Shown here piece by piece: positions 38,652 to 49,261 of a stretch of DNA of 64,000 bases (positions are counted from its first letter, which is position 1; the number at the start of each line of letters is the position of its first letter). The position numbers and the translations under genes were made by a program. This DNA comes from Antribacter gilvus (GTDB lineage: Bacteria; Actinomycetota; Actinomycetes; Actinomycetales; Cellulomonadaceae), in assembly GCF_003946865.1 (NCBI RefSeq), contig NZ_QXTH01000001.1, positions 310,001 through 374,000 of the forward strand, in the 5' to 3' direction. Under the pieces are notes generated by a model. It was not told the origin of the DNA. It made no database searches and worked only from the letters and a program-made list of their open reading frames with translations.

Positions 38652-39242
38652 TCACGTCAGCGCCGCGACCCACTTCGCGACGGCCTGCGCGACGTCGTCG
38701 TCCCGGCCGCGGAGGTCGTGGGCGCCGGGCAGGTGCACGGTGGTCACCGGGCCCGGGATCGCGGCGGTGTGCCGGGCCAGCTCCTCGGGCGTGCCGAACG
38801 GGTCCGTGGTGCCGGAGACGAGGAGCACCGGTACCTGAAGCTGGGGGAAGTGCTCGACGCGCAGCTTCTCCGGCCTGCCCGGCGGGTGCAGCGGGTAGCT
38901 GAGCAGGACGAGCCCCGCGGCGGGCAGCCCCTCCGCCACCGCGAGCGAGCACATGCGCCCGCCGTAGGACCTGCCGCCGAGGAGCAGCCGGCCCGGCTCG
39001 ACGCCCAGCTCGGCGGCCCAGGCGCCCACCTGTTCCCCGAGGTGGGCCACCGCCACCGGTGCGCGGTCCGGCATCCGCTTCCCCGCGATCCGGTACGGGA
39101 AGTCGAGGCGGAGCGTCGGGACCGCCGGATCGAGGGCGGCCACCGCGTCCTCGACCGCGACGAGGGTGTGGTGGTCGCGCCCGGCCCCGGCGCCCGGCGT
39201 CAGCACCAGTCCTGCGGGGCGGGCTCGCTCGGGGCCGGTCAT
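38652..39242 (-). CDS. Alpha/beta hydrolase (KANL3/Tex30-like, dienelactone-hydrolase fold)
   Basis: 196 residues from ATG 39242. GLVLTPGAGAGRDHH (oxyanion strand), nucleophile elbow LLLGGRSYGGRMC (Ser in G-R-S-Y-G), Asp in VSGTTDPFGTPEE, and His in LPGAHDLRGR complete a catalytic triad. The small size and G-x-S-Y-G-G match bacterial Tex30-like hydrolases of unknown substrate. The start is preceded by GGGAG and by AAGACT at 6 nt. Confidence 0.85.
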   Translation of the reverse strand: MTGPERARPAGLVLTPGAGAGRDHHTLVAVEDAVAALDPAVPTLRLDFPYRIAGKRMPDRAPVAVAHLGEQVGAWAAELGVEPGRLLLGGRSYGGRMCSLAVAEGLPAAGLVLLSYPLHPPGRPEKLRVEHFPQLQVPVLLVSGTTDPFGTPEELARHTAAIPGPVTTVHLPGAHDLRGRDDDVAQAVAKWVAALT

Positions 39243-39268
39243 GCTCCCAGTCTTGCCGAGCCGCGCGG

Positions 39269-40075
39269 CTACTGCCCCCGGACCCGGGCGATCAGCAGCC
39301 AGCCGCCGGCGGACACGAGGAGCCCGCTGAAGAGGACGGCGATCCACCCGAGACCCGCGGCTATGGGGTCGTCGTCGGCAGGGACCGGAGGCGGCGGGTT
39401 CTTGTCGGCGTGCGCGCCCGCGAGCGGCGACTTCAGGCTGGGCGACGGGGAGGCCGACGGCGTGGCGCTGGGCGTAGGCGTGTCCGACGGGGTCGGGCTC
39501 GGGGTGTCCGACGGCGCGGGGCTGGGTGCCGGCGCGGGCTTGGGGGCGGCCTTGGTAGGGGCTGGTGCGGGAGCAGGCGGCTCAGGGGCCGGCGGCGCCG
39601 GCGGAGCGGGCGCAGGGGCGGGCGGGGCGGGCGTCGGGGTGGGCTGCGACTCTTCCTTCTCGGGCTTGAAGCACTTGGCGTGCTGGGCCCACCCCTGCCA
39701 CGACCCGGCGTCCTCGACCCACACGTTCGTGACGCAGTATCCGTCGGGATAGTCGGACTTTGCCTCGTCGAAGGCGACGAACATCTCGTTGCGCCCGCTG
39801 CCGGGGACCGAGTCCCGGTAGTTCGCGAGCCAGTTGAAGTTGCTGTCGAACACCGTGTACGTGATGTCCACCCGCTGGTTGTCCGAGACGAACCGAACGC
39901 CGTCGGCGGTGACCTCAAGGATCCGGTCCTCGGCCGCCGCGGGCGCAGCCGGCAGGGCGACGGCGAGCACGCTCGCGAGCAGCGCGGCGCTCACGGTCGA
40001 CCACCGGCGCAGACGGCCGACCGGTCGGGCGGACAGACGTGCGACCTGCGGCGACGGCGCGACGGATCGCTTCAC
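39269..40075 (-). CDS. Secreted Pro/Ala-rich cell-envelope protein with C-terminal membrane anchor
   Basis: 268 residues. Signal peptide about 1-48 (ALPAAPAAA-ED). A compact domain of about 90 residues with two Cys (GYCVTNVW, HAKCFKP) follows. The next 100 residues are a Pro/Ala/Ser/Thr wall-spanning stretch, and the end is a hydrophobic helix (GLGWIAVLFSGLLVSAGGWLLIA) with a basic tail. No LPxTG sorting motif is seen, so it is probably held by the helix. GGAGGAATC precedes GTG 40075. Function unknown. Confidence 0.8.
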   Translation of the reverse strand: MKRSVAPSPQVARLSARPVGRLRRWSTVSAALLASVLAVALPAAPAAAEDRILEVTADGVRFVSDNQRVDITYTVFDSNFNWLANYRDSVPGSGRNEMFVAFDEAKSDYPDGYCVTNVWVEDAGSWQGWAQHAKCFKPEKEESQPTPTPAPPAPAPAPPAPPAPEPPAPAPAPTKAAPKPAPAPSPAPSDTPSPTPSDTPTPSATPSASPSPSLKSPLAGAHADKNPPPPVPADDDPIAAGLGWIAVLFSGLLVSAGGWLLIARVRGQ

Positions 40076-40212
40076 GATTCCTCCGGTGGTGCGGCCGGCG
40101 GCCGGCCGGCGGGGTGGCTCGAGACGGGCGGCCCAGGGCCGGACCGCGGTGGCCAGATCCTACCGGCGGCCTGCCGCGACATGGTTCGCCCGAGCACCCT
40201 GCGGGATCGATA

Positions 40213-41178
40213 TCACCCTTCGGAGCGCACGACGGTCACCGGGCAGTGCGCGTACTCGAGCGCCTGCCGGCTGGTGGACCCGAGCAGCAGACGGTCGAAG
40301 CCGCCGAGCCCGCGGTTGCCGACGACGAGCCGCTCCGCTCCACGCGACGCCTCCACGAGGCTGCCGGTGGCGGGGCCGTGGACCACACGGCGCAGGACGC
40401 GGTCCGCCGGGAGGTCGAGCCCGGCCTGGGCCACGGCTGCGTCGAGCGCGCCGGCCGCGAACCGCTCGTACTCGTCCAGCGGCGGCGCCCAGCCCCAGGA
40501 CCCGGGGAGCGGCGCCAGCGTCGTGATCTGCCAGGCGAACACGGCGTCGAGGACGCCGCCGAGACGGCTCGCGACCTCCGCGCCGTGCCGCAGCGCCGCG
40601 ATGCTCGGCTCCGACGTGTCGATGCCCACGACGACCCGCGGCGCGCCGGCCTCGGCCGCCGGGGAGTCCTCCGCGGTGCCCCCCGGCTCTGCGCTCCCCG
40701 ACTCCAGGGCGACCCCCGCCCCGGGCGAGATCTCCCCCGAAGGCGAGCGACCGGCGTCGGGCACCTCGGTGCGGCGCACGACCGTGACCGGGCTGGTGGC
40801 GCTCTCCACGATCGCCGACGAGGTGGAACCGAGGACGAGGCGCCCGACGCGCCCGAGGCTGCGCCGTCCGAGGACCAGCATGTCTGCGCCCTCCTGGGCG
40901 GTCAGCAGGGTCTCGGTCGCGGGGCCCTCGACGAGCTGGATCTGCGCCGCGACGTCGACTCCCGTGCGCGCCAGCGCCAGGTCGAGCTGCGTCAGGCACT
41001 CGTCGTGCTTGCGCTCGGAGGCCTGCTCGAACTGGGCCGGCTCGGTGGCACGCGAGCCGGGCTTCCAGGCCATGACCGCGGTCAGGGGAACCCCCCGGGA
41101 AGCGGCCTCCCGAAGGGCCCAGTCCAGCGCCTGGTCCGACTCGGCCGAACCGTTCACACCGACGACGATGCCGTGCAT
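40213..41178 (-). CDS. Tandem universal stress protein (two UspA domains)
   Basis: About 321 residues from ATG 41178 (GTG 41187 also possible). Domain 1 (about 1-145) starts GIVVGVNGSAESDQAL and carries the ATP-binding motif LVLGRRSLGRVGRLVLGSTS. Domain 2 (about 175-321) starts RVVVGIDTSEPSIAAL and has LVVGNRGLGGFDRLLLGSTS. Both keep the G-2x-G-9x-G(S/T) signature of ATP-binding Usp proteins. Such tandem forms act in hypoxia and dormancy in actinobacteria (established for mycobacteria). Monocistronic. Confidence 0.92.
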   Translation of the reverse strand: MHGIVVGVNGSAESDQALDWALREAASRGVPLTAVMAWKPGSRATEPAQFEQASERKHDECLTQLDLALARTGVDVAAQIQLVEGPATETLLTAQEGADMLVLGRRSLGRVGRLVLGSTSSAIVESATSPVTVVRRTEVPDAGRSPSGEISPGAGVALESGSAEPGGTAEDSPAAEAGAPRVVVGIDTSEPSIAALRHGAEVASRLGGVLDAVFAWQITTLAPLPGSWGWAPPLDEYERFAAGALDAAVAQAGLDLPADRVLRRVVHGPATGSLVEASRGAERLVVGNRGLGGFDRLLLGSTSRQALEYAHCPVTVVRSEG

Positions 41179-41299
41179 GTGCTCCACCTGCCTTCTGCTC
41201 CGGGGCGAGCCCGCGACGCTCTGCGAGGGCCTCCTGCCGCATCGTAGGCGTGGTCAGGGTCGACGACGTGCGCCGCCCGGTCTCCCTGCCCCGCCGGGT

Positions 41300-41899
41300 T
41301 CAGAATCGCGGCCCGTCGTCGCCGTGCAGCAGGTTCCGGATGGGCCGCGTCACCACGTCCACCCGGTCCACGAGGTCGGCGGGCCCGGTCACGACGAGGG
41401 CCCGGTCGGCCGCCGAGGTGTAGAGGGCCGTGACGTCGCGGACGGTGACGCGCAGGCACTGCTGCGCCGCGCCGTCGACGACGAACTCCCGCGACTCGCA
41501 CGGCACCTCGTCCACCTCGGCGACGATGGCGCGCATGGCGCTGCGGTAGTCCTGGTACGCCTCGGCGAAGTCGGCAGGGTCGGGTGTGTCCGTGTCCACG
41601 TCGGCGTGCAGGGGGGCGGCGAGCGCGCCGCTGCACGCGGCGCGCACGATGTCCTCGACCTGCGCCTCCGTGGCCGGGACGCGGAGCGTCTCGACCTCCA
41701 GCGCCTCGCCCGAGAACGTGCGATAGGCGCGCAGGAAACGCTCCTCGGTGGGGTCCTGGCCGTCGGAGACGCCCGTGACCGTCTCCTCCTCGAGGTCGAG
41801 GCCCCACGTGAGCGGGTCGTGGACCTCTCCGACGACTCCGGAGAAACGAGCGAAGCGCGCGACGATCTGCTCCCAGGACTCGGGGGACTCCTCCGGCAT
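41300..41899 (-). CDS. Hypothetical acidic protein
   Basis: 199 residues from ATG 41899, which has GGGAGG at about 4 nt. It is rich in Asp/Glu, has three tryptophans near the N-terminus (ESWEQIVARFARF, DPLTWGLDLEEE) and two Cys, and lacks a signal or membrane segment. No family recognised. The frame upstream of 41899 is open but lies in the clpC promoter region and is unlikely to be translated. Confidence 0.65.
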   Translation of the reverse strand: MPEESPESWEQIVARFARFSGVVGEVHDPLTWGLDLEEETVTGVSDGQDPTEERFLRAYRTFSGEALEVETLRVPATEAQVEDIVRAACSGALAAPLHADVDTDTPDPADFAEAYQDYRSAMRAIVAEVDEVPCESREFVVDGAAQQCLRVTVRDVTALYTSAADRALVVTGPADLVDRVDVVTRPIRNLLHGDDGPRF

Positions 41900-42013
41900 G
41901 CCACCTCCCCGGGTGCCGATGGGCACGGACGCTCCGTGCGAGCGCCCGTTCGGGTCTTGCACGAGCCTGCCTTGTGCAGCGCCTACGGTCAACGACCGGC
42001 GCGCGGATTGTCA

Positions 42014-42027
42014 CGCCCCTGGCGAAC
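42014..42027. promoter_or_regulatory. ClgR-type activator box upstream of clpC
   Basis: CGC-CCCTG-GCGAAC is an exact match, on the opposite strand, to GTTCGC-N5-GCG, the published consensus of the actinobacterial Clp regulator ClgR. It is 116-129 nt before the clpC start. A candidate -10, TAGAGT, lies at 42066-42071, putting the box at an activator-like distance. Confidence 0.65.
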
Positions 42028-42142
42028 AAGGGCATGACTCGGCCCATGGGCACGTTGGGAGCGCATAGAGTCGATGCGGTCAGGCCTGGTACGCCGGATA
42101 CAGATGCCGGTGAAGGTAACGCCGCTCGTGAGGGAGCAGCAC

Positions 42143-44695
<2,553 letters not shown>

Positions 44696-44726
44696 CCGGC
44701 AGCCGGGGCCCCCTGGGTGCCCGACG

Positions 44727-44768
44727 ACGAAAGGGGTCACCTCCCGTACGGGAGGTGACCCCTTTCGT
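44727..44768. terminator. Perfect 42-nt palindrome terminating clpC
   Basis: ACGAAAGGGGTCACCTCCCG and its exact complement meet at 44747/44748, giving a very stable stem followed by TCTCGG, 31 nt after the clpC stop. The stem's foot CCTTTCGTT offers a short U-rich stretch. Confidence 0.88.
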
Positions 44769-44812
44769 TCTCGGCACTCCCGAAACGATTCGGCGGGTGG
44801 CACCATGGCCGC

Positions 44813-45811
44813 ATGGCTTCAGCGAAGAGCATCCTGTTCATCGGCGGCAGCGGCATCATCAGCGCGGCGAGCGTGGCCCGGGCGGTGCGGCTCGGGCACC
44901 GCGTGACGGTGTTGAACCGCGGCCGCTCCACGACCCGTCCGCTACCCGGCGAGGTGGAGACCCTCACCGCCGACGCGAGCGACGGCGACGCGGTGGCCGC
45001 GGCCCTGGGCGACCGCGAGTTCGACGTGGTGGCCCAGTTCCGGGCGTTCACCCCCGACCACGTGGCGCGCGACGTGGCGCAGTTCTCCGGGCGGACCGGC
45101 CAGTACGTGTTCATCTCGTCGGCGTCCGCGTACCAGACGCCGCCGGCGAGGCTGCCGGTGACTGAGTCGACGCCGCTGCACAACCCCTTCTGGCAGTATT
45201 CGCGCGACAAGATCGCCTGCGAGGACCTGCTGGTGCGGGAGCTGCGGGAGAACGGCTTCCCGGCCACGATCGTGCGGCCGTCGCACACGTACGACCGCAC
45301 CCTGCTGCCCACCACGGGCGCGTGGACCGACGTGGCGCGGATGCGGGCGGGCAGGCCGGTCGTCGTGCACGGCGACGGCAGCTCGCTGTGGACGCTCACG
45401 CACACCGACGACTTCGCCGTCGGCTTCGTGGGGCTCCTGGGCAACCCCTTCGCGGTGGGCGACATGTTCCACGTCACGGGCACCCATGCGCCCACGTGGG
45501 ACCAGATCTACCGGTGGCTCGGGGCGGCTGCGGGCGTGCCGGAGCCCGAGCTGGTGCACGTGGCGTCGGAGACGATCGCGCGCGTGCTGCCCGAGGTCGG
45601 CCCCGGCCTGCTGGGCGACAAGGCGCACTCCATGGTGTTCGACGCCGCCAAGGTGAAGGCGCTCGTGCCCGAGTTCGGGACCACCATCACGTACGACCAG
45701 GGTGCGGTGGAGCAGATCGAGTGGTTCGACGCGCACCCGGGGGCGCAGGTGGCCGACCCGGAGCTCGACGCGGCGTTCGACCGCCTGGTGGCCCACGCGC
45801 GAGCCCTCTGA
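44813..45811 (+). CDS. NAD(P)-dependent epimerase/dehydratase (extended SDR)
   Basis: 332 residues. The nucleotide-binding motif is atypical but recognisable, LFIGGSGIISAASVARAV, followed by VTVLNRGRST. VFISSASAYQTP and the active-site Tyr-Lys pair YSRDKIACE correspond to Y-x-x-x-K. HTDDFAVGFVGLLGNP and HVTGTHAPTWDQIYRWLG follow. It resembles isoflavone-reductase or plant-type CSP41-like SDRs. The substrate is unknown. ATG 44813 follows CACCAT at 6 nt with no Shine-Dalgarno. Confidence 0.85.
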   Translation: MASAKSILFIGGSGIISAASVARAVRLGHRVTVLNRGRSTTRPLPGEVETLTADASDGDAVAAALGDREFDVVAQFRAFTPDHVARDVAQFSGRTGQYVFISSASAYQTPPARLPVTESTPLHNPFWQYSRDKIACEDLLVRELRENGFPATIVRPSHTYDRTLLPTTGAWTDVARMRAGRPVVVHGDGSSLWTLTHTDDFAVGFVGLLGNPFAVGDMFHVTGTHAPTWDQIYRWLGAAAGVPEPELVHVASETIARVLPEVGPGLLGDKAHSMVFDAAKVKALVPEFGTTITYDQGAVEQIEWFDAHPGAQVADPELDAAFDRLVAHARAL

Positions 45812-45830
45812 CGCCGCGACTCCCGCCGGC

Positions 45831-46955
45831 CTACCTCCGCACGGGGGCGGCCGGCGGGGCCGTCGACTCCCGGACCACCAGCTCGGTCGCGAGCGACAGC
45901 CGCCGCACCTGCGGCTCGCGGCCGCGCACGAGGTCGAGGAGGATCCGCGTGGCGGCGGACCCCATCTCGGACAAGGGCTGCCGCACGGTCGTGAGGGCGG
46001 GCCCCACCCAGCTCACCAGGGGAAGGTCGTCGTACCCCACGACGGAGACATCCTGAGGGACCCGCAGACCCAGCTCGCGGGCGGCGCGGAGCACCCCGAG
46101 GGCCTGCATGTCGGACCCGGCGAAGATCGCGGTGGGCCGGTCCGGCCCCGAGAGCAGGTCGTACCCGTGCTCGAACCCCGCCTCGACGTAGAAGTTGCCG
46201 CTCCGGACGAGCGACGGGTCGAAGGGGACGCGCGCCTCCTCGTGGGCGGAGCGTGCGCCGTCGACCCGTGCCCGGCTGCAGAGCATGTCCTCCGGGCCGG
46301 TGATGACGGCGATCCGCCGGTGCCCCAGCCCCAGCAGGTGGCGCACGGCGACGAGGCCGCCGTTCCAGTTGTCCGAGCCGACGGCGGCGACGTCCGCGGG
46401 CGGCTCCCCGTCGGTGTCGATGACGACATAGGGGATGGCACGACGGTCGAGCAGCTGGTGCTGCGCCGGCGTGAGGTTGGCGGCCACGAGCAGGACGCCG
46501 AGCGGCGGACGCGCGATCGTCGTGTCGAGCCACGTCTGCGGCGGGCGGTGCTTCCCCCCGAGCTCGGAGAGGATCACGCTGATCCGGGCCTCGGCCGCCG
46601 CGGCCTCCACGCCGCGGATGATCTCCATCGACCACGCGGAGCCGAGCCGGTGGAACACGAGGTCGACCAGGCCGGTGCCCTCGGGCACCACTCCTGACCG
46701 GCGCCGCCGGTACTGGTGGCGCTCGAGGGCCTCCTCGACGCGCTCCCGCGTGCGGGCCGCCACGTCGTTGCGCCCGTTGAGCACCTTCGAGACGGTGGGC
46801 ACGGACACCCCGAGCTCGCGGGCGATCTCGGCGATGGTCGCGGAGCGGGTGACCGGCGAGGCCACGCCCGGCAGTGCCAGTCCCGCCGCACGCTGCGGCG
46901 TCACCTCCGTGCCCTGGTCAGGGACGGGATCTGCGGCAGCACTGGCCTCGGTCAT
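45831..46955 (-). CDS. LacI-family regulator of the xylan/xyloside transport operon
   Basis: 374 residues. A 38-residue N-terminal extension precedes the LacI HTH (TIAEIARELGVSVPTVSKVLNGRNDV, with the hinge helix further on). The periplasmic-binding-like effector domain runs from about residue 95 (VDLVFHRLG) and includes VVGYDDLPLVSWVGPALTTVRQP. AAGGGTG is the ribosome-binding site. It faces the ABC/GH39 operon across 278 nt holding an operator-like palindrome directly downstream of that operon's promoter. It probably represses the operon until a xylo-oligosaccharide is bound. Confidence 0.92.
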   Translation of the reverse strand: MTEASAAADPVPDQGTEVTPQRAAGLALPGVASPVTRSATIAEIARELGVSVPTVSKVLNGRNDVAARTRERVEEALERHQYRRRRSGVVPEGTGLVDLVFHRLGSAWSMEIIRGVEAAAAEARISVILSELGGKHRPPQTWLDTTIARPPLGVLLVAANLTPAQHQLLDRRAIPYVVIDTDGEPPADVAAVGSDNWNGGLVAVRHLLGLGHRRIAVITGPEDMLCSRARVDGARSAHEEARVPFDPSLVRSGNFYVEAGFEHGYDLLSGPDRPTAIFAGSDMQALGVLRAARELGLRVPQDVSVVGYDDLPLVSWVGPALTTVRQPLSEMGSAATRILLDLVRGREPQVRRLSLATELVVRESTAPPAAPVRR

Positions 46956-47048
46956 GGTTGGTCACCCTTCGCAACTTTCGTCACAGCGTACGCCTCCGGC
47001 GGCGGCGCACAGGTACTGATCCTCGATCAAATTATGGGGCCAACCCGG

Positions 47049-47058
47049 ACCGATATCG
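47049..47058. promoter_or_regulatory. Half-site ACCGATATCG
   Basis: It is the inverse of GATATCGGT at 47129-47137, about 80 bp away. The pair could support DNA looping by a LacI tetramer or control of the regulator's own promoter. Confidence 0.4.
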
Positions 47059-47088
47059 TTTTGTAACCCCCAACAAGCCGACCTCGTC

Positions 47089-47150
47089 TTGACGCTCCCG
47101 TACCCGGACCCTACTGTCCCGGTTAATAGATATCGGTTTCGAAGCCGATA
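47089..47150 (+). promoter_or_regulatory. Promoter and operator of the ABC/GH39 operon
   Basis: TTGACG (47089-47094), a 17-bp spacer and TACTGT (47112-47117) form a near-consensus promoter. Starting at about +7 is the near-perfect palindrome TATCGGTTTCGAAGCCGATA (47131-47150; one mismatched pair), the classical place for a LacI repressor. The first gene begins at 47234. Confidence 0.7.
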
Positions 47151-47233
47151 GTTTCGAGATCTTCACGACGTCGTGGAGGCCGATCCCGCATCGCTGCGGG
47201 GGCCGCACGAGGTCGTGGCGGGAAGGACAATCG

Positions 47234-48253
47234 ATGGCAAGGGGAACACCCTCGCCGCCCGAGGCGGAGGTTGCGCCGGGCGACGAGCCGGCTGCGCAGC
47301 CCGTGGTCGCCCAGCCGGTGACCGCCCGCGCAGGGCAGCGCCCTGACGGCCGGAGCACCTGGTCTCTCGCCCTGCGCCGGGACTGGCGGCTCTACACGTT
47401 CCTGCTGGTGCCGGTCCTGTGGCTGGTGATCTTCCGGTACGTACCGATGCTCGGCAACGTGATCGCGTTCCGCCGGTTCCGCCCGGGCGGTTCCGTCTTC
47501 GGTGACGAGTGGGTCGGCCTGCGGTACGTCCAGATGTTCCTGGAGGACCCCACCTTCTGGCGGGTGTTCACGAACACGGTCATCCTCGGCGGGCTCACCC
47601 TGCTGGTCGTCTTCCCGCTCCCGATCCTGCTCGCGCTCATGCTCAACGAGCTGCGGTCCCGCCGGTTCAAGAAGGCGGTGCAGACGATCACGTACCTGCC
47701 GCACTTCATGTCGGTCGTGATCGTGGTGGGCTTCGTCTTCCAGCTCACGTCCCTCAACGGCACCGTGAACCAGGTGCTGGAGTCGCTGGGCCTCGAGCCG
47801 GTCGCCTTCGTCCAGCGGGCGGAGTGGTTCCGCACCATCTACGTGTCGTCCGAGGTGTGGCAGACGGTCGGCTTCGGCACGATCCTCTACCTCGCGGCGC
47901 TCACCACGATCGACGACCAGCTCTACGAGGCGGCCCGTATCGACGGCGCCAACCGCTGGCAGCAGACCTGGCACATCACGCTGCCCGGCATGCGGCCCAC
48001 GATCGTGGTGCTGCTCATCCTCAACATCGGCACGTTCCTGGCCGTCGGTTTCGAGAAGGTCCTGCTGATGTACAACCCGCTGACCTACTCGACGGCGGAC
48101 GTCATCTCCACCTACCTGTACCGCGTCGGCCTCACGAGCGGCAGCTTCTCCTACGCGGCCGCGATCGGCCTGTTCGAGGCGCTCATCGGCCTCGTCCTCG
48201 TCCTGTCGGCCAACGCCGTCTCGAAGCGTCTGGTTGGAGCCTCGCTGTGGTGA
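47234..48253 (+). CDS. Carbohydrate ABC transporter permease (LplB type)
   Basis: 339 residues. A Pro/Ala-rich N-terminal extension (about 50 residues) precedes six transmembrane helices. The ABC-contact EAA loop reads EAARIDGANRWQQTWHITLPGMRP. YVPMLGNVIAF is typical of LplB permeases that serve complex-polysaccharide oligomers. It forms a heterodimer with the next permease. No ATPase is encoded in the operon, so a shared MsiK-like ATPase elsewhere must drive it (family knowledge). ATG 47234 reads MARGTPSPPEA. Confidence 0.92.
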   Translation: MARGTPSPPEAEVAPGDEPAAQPVVAQPVTARAGQRPDGRSTWSLALRRDWRLYTFLLVPVLWLVIFRYVPMLGNVIAFRRFRPGGSVFGDEWVGLRYVQMFLEDPTFWRVFTNTVILGGLTLLVVFPLPILLALMLNELRSRRFKKAVQTITYLPHFMSVVIVVGFVFQLTSLNGTVNQVLESLGLEPVAFVQRAEWFRTIYVSSEVWQTVGFGTILYLAALTTIDDQLYEAARIDGANRWQQTWHITLPGMRPTIVVLLILNIGTFLAVGFEKVLLMYNPLTYSTADVISTYLYRVGLTSGSFSYAAAIGLFEALIGLVLVLSANAVSKRLVGASLW

Positions 48254-49167
48254 CCACGAACCCCGTCCCCGACATCAGTGCCGTCCGGGCCGTCACGACG
48301 ACGATCAAGGACACGCCGGCGTACACGATCTTCCGGGTCGTCAACGCTGTGGTGCTCGTGACGATCTGCTTCGTCACGCTCTACCCGTTCGTCAACCTGG
48401 TCGCCAAGGCGTTCAGCTCGCAGGGCTACATCCTGGCCGGCGAGGTGAACCTCTGGCCGAGAGGGTTCAACCTGACGACGTTCGACTGGGTGTTCCACGA
48501 CGAGCGGTTCTGGACCAACTACGGCAACACCGTGGTCTACACCGTCGTGGCGACCGCGATCTCCATGGTGATCACCACCACGTTCGCGTACGCCCTCTCG
48601 AAGCGGCACCTCAAGGGCCGGGCGTTCTTCGTCGGCATGCTCGTCGTGACGATGTTCTTCAACGGCGGCCTCATCCCGAACTACCTGCTCATCTCCGAGC
48701 TGGGGTGGAAGAACACCATCTGGGCCATCGTGGTCCCGAACGCGATCAGCGCCTTCAACCTCCTCGTCATGAAGTCCTTCTTCGAGAACTTCCCGGCCGA
48801 GCTGGAGGAGGCCGCGGCCATCGACGGTCTCACCACCTACGGGATCTTCCTGCGCGTCGTGCTGCCGCTGTCGAAGGCCGTCGTCGCCACGATGATCCTC
48901 TTCTACGCCGTGAGCTTCTGGAACTCCTGGTTCCCGGCCTTCCTGTACCTCAGCGACCCAGACCTGCAGCCAGTGACCCTCTACCTGCGCAACCTGCTCG
49001 CGGCGGCCTCGGGCGCCGGGCAGGAGTCCGGTATGGAGGCCGTCCAGATCGGGGCGAACCTGCAGGCGGTGGCGATGCTGCTCACCGTCATCCCGATCAT
49101 CGCCATCTACCCCTTCGTCCAGAAGTACTTCGTGACGGGCGTGATGCTCGGCTCCGTCAAGGGCTGA
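48250..49167 (+). CDS. Carbohydrate ABC transporter permease (YtcP type)
   Basis: 305 residues from GTG 48250, overlapping the stop of the first permease as GTGA (GTG 48247 also in frame). Six transmembrane helices, EAA loop EEAAAIDGLTTYGIFLRVVLPLSK, and the hallmark AFSSQGYILAGEVNLWPRGFN and MFFNGGLIPNYLL of YtcP permeases. It pairs with the LplB-type permease. The predicted substrate is xylo-oligosaccharide or aldouronic acid, based on the GH39 gene downstream. Confidence 0.92.
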   Translation: MTTNPVPDISAVRAVTTTIKDTPAYTIFRVVNAVVLVTICFVTLYPFVNLVAKAFSSQGYILAGEVNLWPRGFNLTTFDWVFHDERFWTNYGNTVVYTVVATAISMVITTTFAYALSKRHLKGRAFFVGMLVVTMFFNGGLIPNYLLISELGWKNTIWAIVVPNAISAFNLLVMKSFFENFPAELEEAAAIDGLTTYGIFLRVVLPLSKAVVATMILFYAVSFWNSWFPAFLYLSDPDLQPVTLYLRNLLAAASGAGQESGMEAVQIGANLQAVAMLLTVIPIIAIYPFVQKYFVTGVMLGSVKG

Positions 49168-49261
49168 GCGCCACGCCGCCCGGAGGCATCCGCCGCCGGG
49201 CACGACATCCCGTTCCACTGACGTCCAGAACGACGACGTTCACCACACCGGAGGAAGAACA

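Noticed and set aside
39570-39660. Short tandem repeats as a CRISPR or VNTR
   Set aside because: These are Pro/Ala codon repeats in the wall-spanning part of a secreted protein; no spacer-repeat structure exists anywhere in the window.
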